Source: an uncultured Eubacteriales bacterium (GTDB lineage: Bacteria; Bacillota; Clostridia; Oscillospirales; CAG-272). From it: a stretch of 6,629 bases of DNA. A program made the translations under genes and the position numbers. Under the pieces are notes generated by a model. The model did not search any database. It worked only from the letters and a program-made list of their open reading frames with translations, and was not told the origin of the DNA. The stretch is taken from NCBI GenBank assembly GCA_900556615.1, contig USPP01000089.1, forward strand, positions 1 to 6,629. The letters run 5' to 3'. This document shows positions 5,925 to 6,629 of this stretch, one piece after another; position 1 is the first letter of the stretch, and the number at the start of each line of letters is the position of its first letter.

Positions 5925-5953
5925 ATTATATCATGCTTGTTCAGGTGTGTCAA
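5925..5953 (-). promoter_or_regulatory. Perfect consensus housekeeping-sigma promoter
   Basis: The minus strand has TTGACA (5948-5953), a 17-nt spacer and TATAAT (5925-5930): both hexamers and the spacing are ideal. Transcription should start near 5918. It is 350 nt upstream of the secreted-protein start, with a hairpin between, so it more likely drives a separate small transcript. Confidence 0.8.
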
Positions 5954-6070
5954 GCGAAATTGGCAGGATTATAATTGATATGCTATAATTTTTCAATTCA
6001 TTTGAAAAAAATAACAGATTCTCTAAATTCTACACAGTATCTCTTTTCTCCTTCTGTTTTGCCTATAGAA

Positions 6071-6110
6071 ATATGCACCTCCAAAAGTATCTATCTTTTG
6101 AGGTGCATAT
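6071..6110. terminator. Long hairpin downstream of the TrpB2-like gene
   Basis: ATATGCACCT (6071-6080) pairs with AGGTGCATAT (6101-6110) and CAAAAG (6082-6087) with CTTTTG (6095-6100), with one bulged C at 6081 and a 7-nt loop. The resulting 16-bp stem lies 67 nt after the TrpB2-like stop, a suitable place for its terminator, yet the flanks have no clear T-run. A dispersed palindromic element is the alternative. The 120 bp between it and the consensus promoter (5954-6070) is AT-rich and holds nothing else I can support. Confidence 0.55.
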
Positions 6111-6177
6111 CAATGGCAGTCCTTTTGGACAGGGAGCTTGAAAGTGTTCTGTAAACGGTGAGGTAATGGTTGTTTCT

Positions 6178-6629
6178 TTAATCTATTTTCGGCAATTTCG
6201 CAGCATATGCCGCAAGCTCCTCGTCGGTGGGAACATAATCATCCATATCGCCGTTATGAAATTTTTCATATGCGACCATGTCGAAATAGCCGGTTCCGGT
6301 CAGACCGAAAACAATCGTTTTCTTTTCTCCTGTTTCTTTGCATTTAAGTGCCTCGTCGATTGCCGTTCTGATGGCATGAGCGCTTTCGGGAGCGGGAAGG
6401 ATTCCTTCGACCCTTGCAAAATACTCGGCTGCTTCAAACACCTCGGTTTGCTTGACGGAAACGGCTTCCATGTATCCGTCGTTATACAGTTGAGAAAGAA
6501 TAGAACTCATGCCGTGATAGCGTAAACCACCCGCATGATTTGCAGAAGGGATAAAATCGCTTCCGAGCGTATACATTTTAGCAAGAGGACATACCATTCC
6601 CGTATCACAAAAGTCATATGCGAATACGC
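6178..6629 (-). CDS. TrpB2-like pyridoxal-phosphate-dependent enzyme, C-terminal part (5' end beyond right edge)
   Basis: This is the C-terminal 150 or so residues of a TrpB-like (TrpB2 subfamily) PLP enzyme, a cytoplasmic beta-replacement enzyme related to the tryptophan synthase beta subunit. The frame is open from the right edge (VFAYDFCDTGMVCPLAKMYTLG) to TAA at 6178-6180; the methionine at 6597 is internal, not a start. Family signatures seen are PLAKMYTLGSDFIPSANHAGGLRYHGM, then VEGILPAPESAHAI near the active-site side and IVFGLTGTGYFDM, the counterpart of the loop that contacts the cofactor phosphate. TrpB2 proteins are about 450 residues, so roughly the last third is present, and the end looks natural. 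TrpB2 enzymes often make tryptophan from indole or serve as salvage or alternative synthases; the exact role here cannot be judged without the operon. No co-directional partner follows closely, so it is probably the last gene of its transcript. Confidence 0.93.
   Translation of the reverse strand, partial: VFAYDFCDTGMVCPLAKMYTLGSDFIPSANHAGGLRYHGMSSILSQLYNDGYMEAVSVKQTEVFEAAEYFARVEGILPAPESAHAIRTAIDEALKCKETGEKKTIVFGLTGTGYFDMVAYEKFHNGDMDDYVPTDEELAAYAAKLPKID

Noticed and set aside
6166..6525. Plus-strand 119-codon frame opposite the TrpB2-like gene
   Set aside because: The opposite strand carries unmistakable TrpB2 motifs, so this is a shadow.

Overview
The window looks like a piece of a low-to-moderate GC, Gram-positive anaerobe of the class Clostridia, possibly Oscillospiraceae-like. 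That placement is an inference from gene families: a corrinoid methyl-transfer protein next to a PocR-AraC regulator, a clostridial-style DNRLRE/ricin secreted protein, Gram-positive lipoproteins with short Cys lipoboxes, a TrpB2-type enzyme, and strong GGAGG-like ribosome binding sites. No tRNA, rRNA, CRISPR array or insertion sequence was seen.

Left part (1-1826). A corrinoid (B12-binding) protein gene runs leftward off the window edge. Divergent from it is a PocR-sensor/AraC-type regulator that probably controls it and the methyltransferase genes expected beyond the edge. The regulator is split by an apparent one-base deletion near 1161; both halves are otherwise intact and together make the expected protein of about 422 residues. 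The 202-bp divergent intergenic region carries promoter candidates for both genes, a 21-bp-spaced TGTCA direct repeat and two palindromes.

Middle part (1827-5590, all on the minus strand, reading right to left). A large secreted protein (814 residues from the preferred start) has a signal peptide, a long beta-rich N-terminal region, a DNRLRE-like module, a ricin-type beta-trefoil and a C-terminal domain with an NCHGYA...DYHFW arrangement suggestive of a Cys/His peptidase-type fold. Nine bases after its stop comes a small lipoprotein with a BamE/BLIP-like motif. A second, paralogous lipoprotein follows, broken by an in-frame TGA. A third copy survives only as the ribosome binding site and first signal-peptide codons, abutting the end of the regulator gene. 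The region therefore reads as a secreted effector plus a decaying tandem family of surface lipoproteins. An effector/immunity or enzyme/inhibitor relation is possible but not proven.

Right part (5591-6629). A 587-bp gap separates the secreted-protein gene from the 3' end of a TrpB2-like PLP enzyme gene that enters from the right edge. The gap holds a perfect sigma-70/sigma-A consensus promoter (TTGACA-17-TATAAT, minus strand), followed by about 190 nt of non-coding sequence that ends in a hairpin. Complementary 5' and 3' arms in this stretch suggest a small structured RNA. A 16-bp hairpin with one bulge lies after the TrpB2-like gene.
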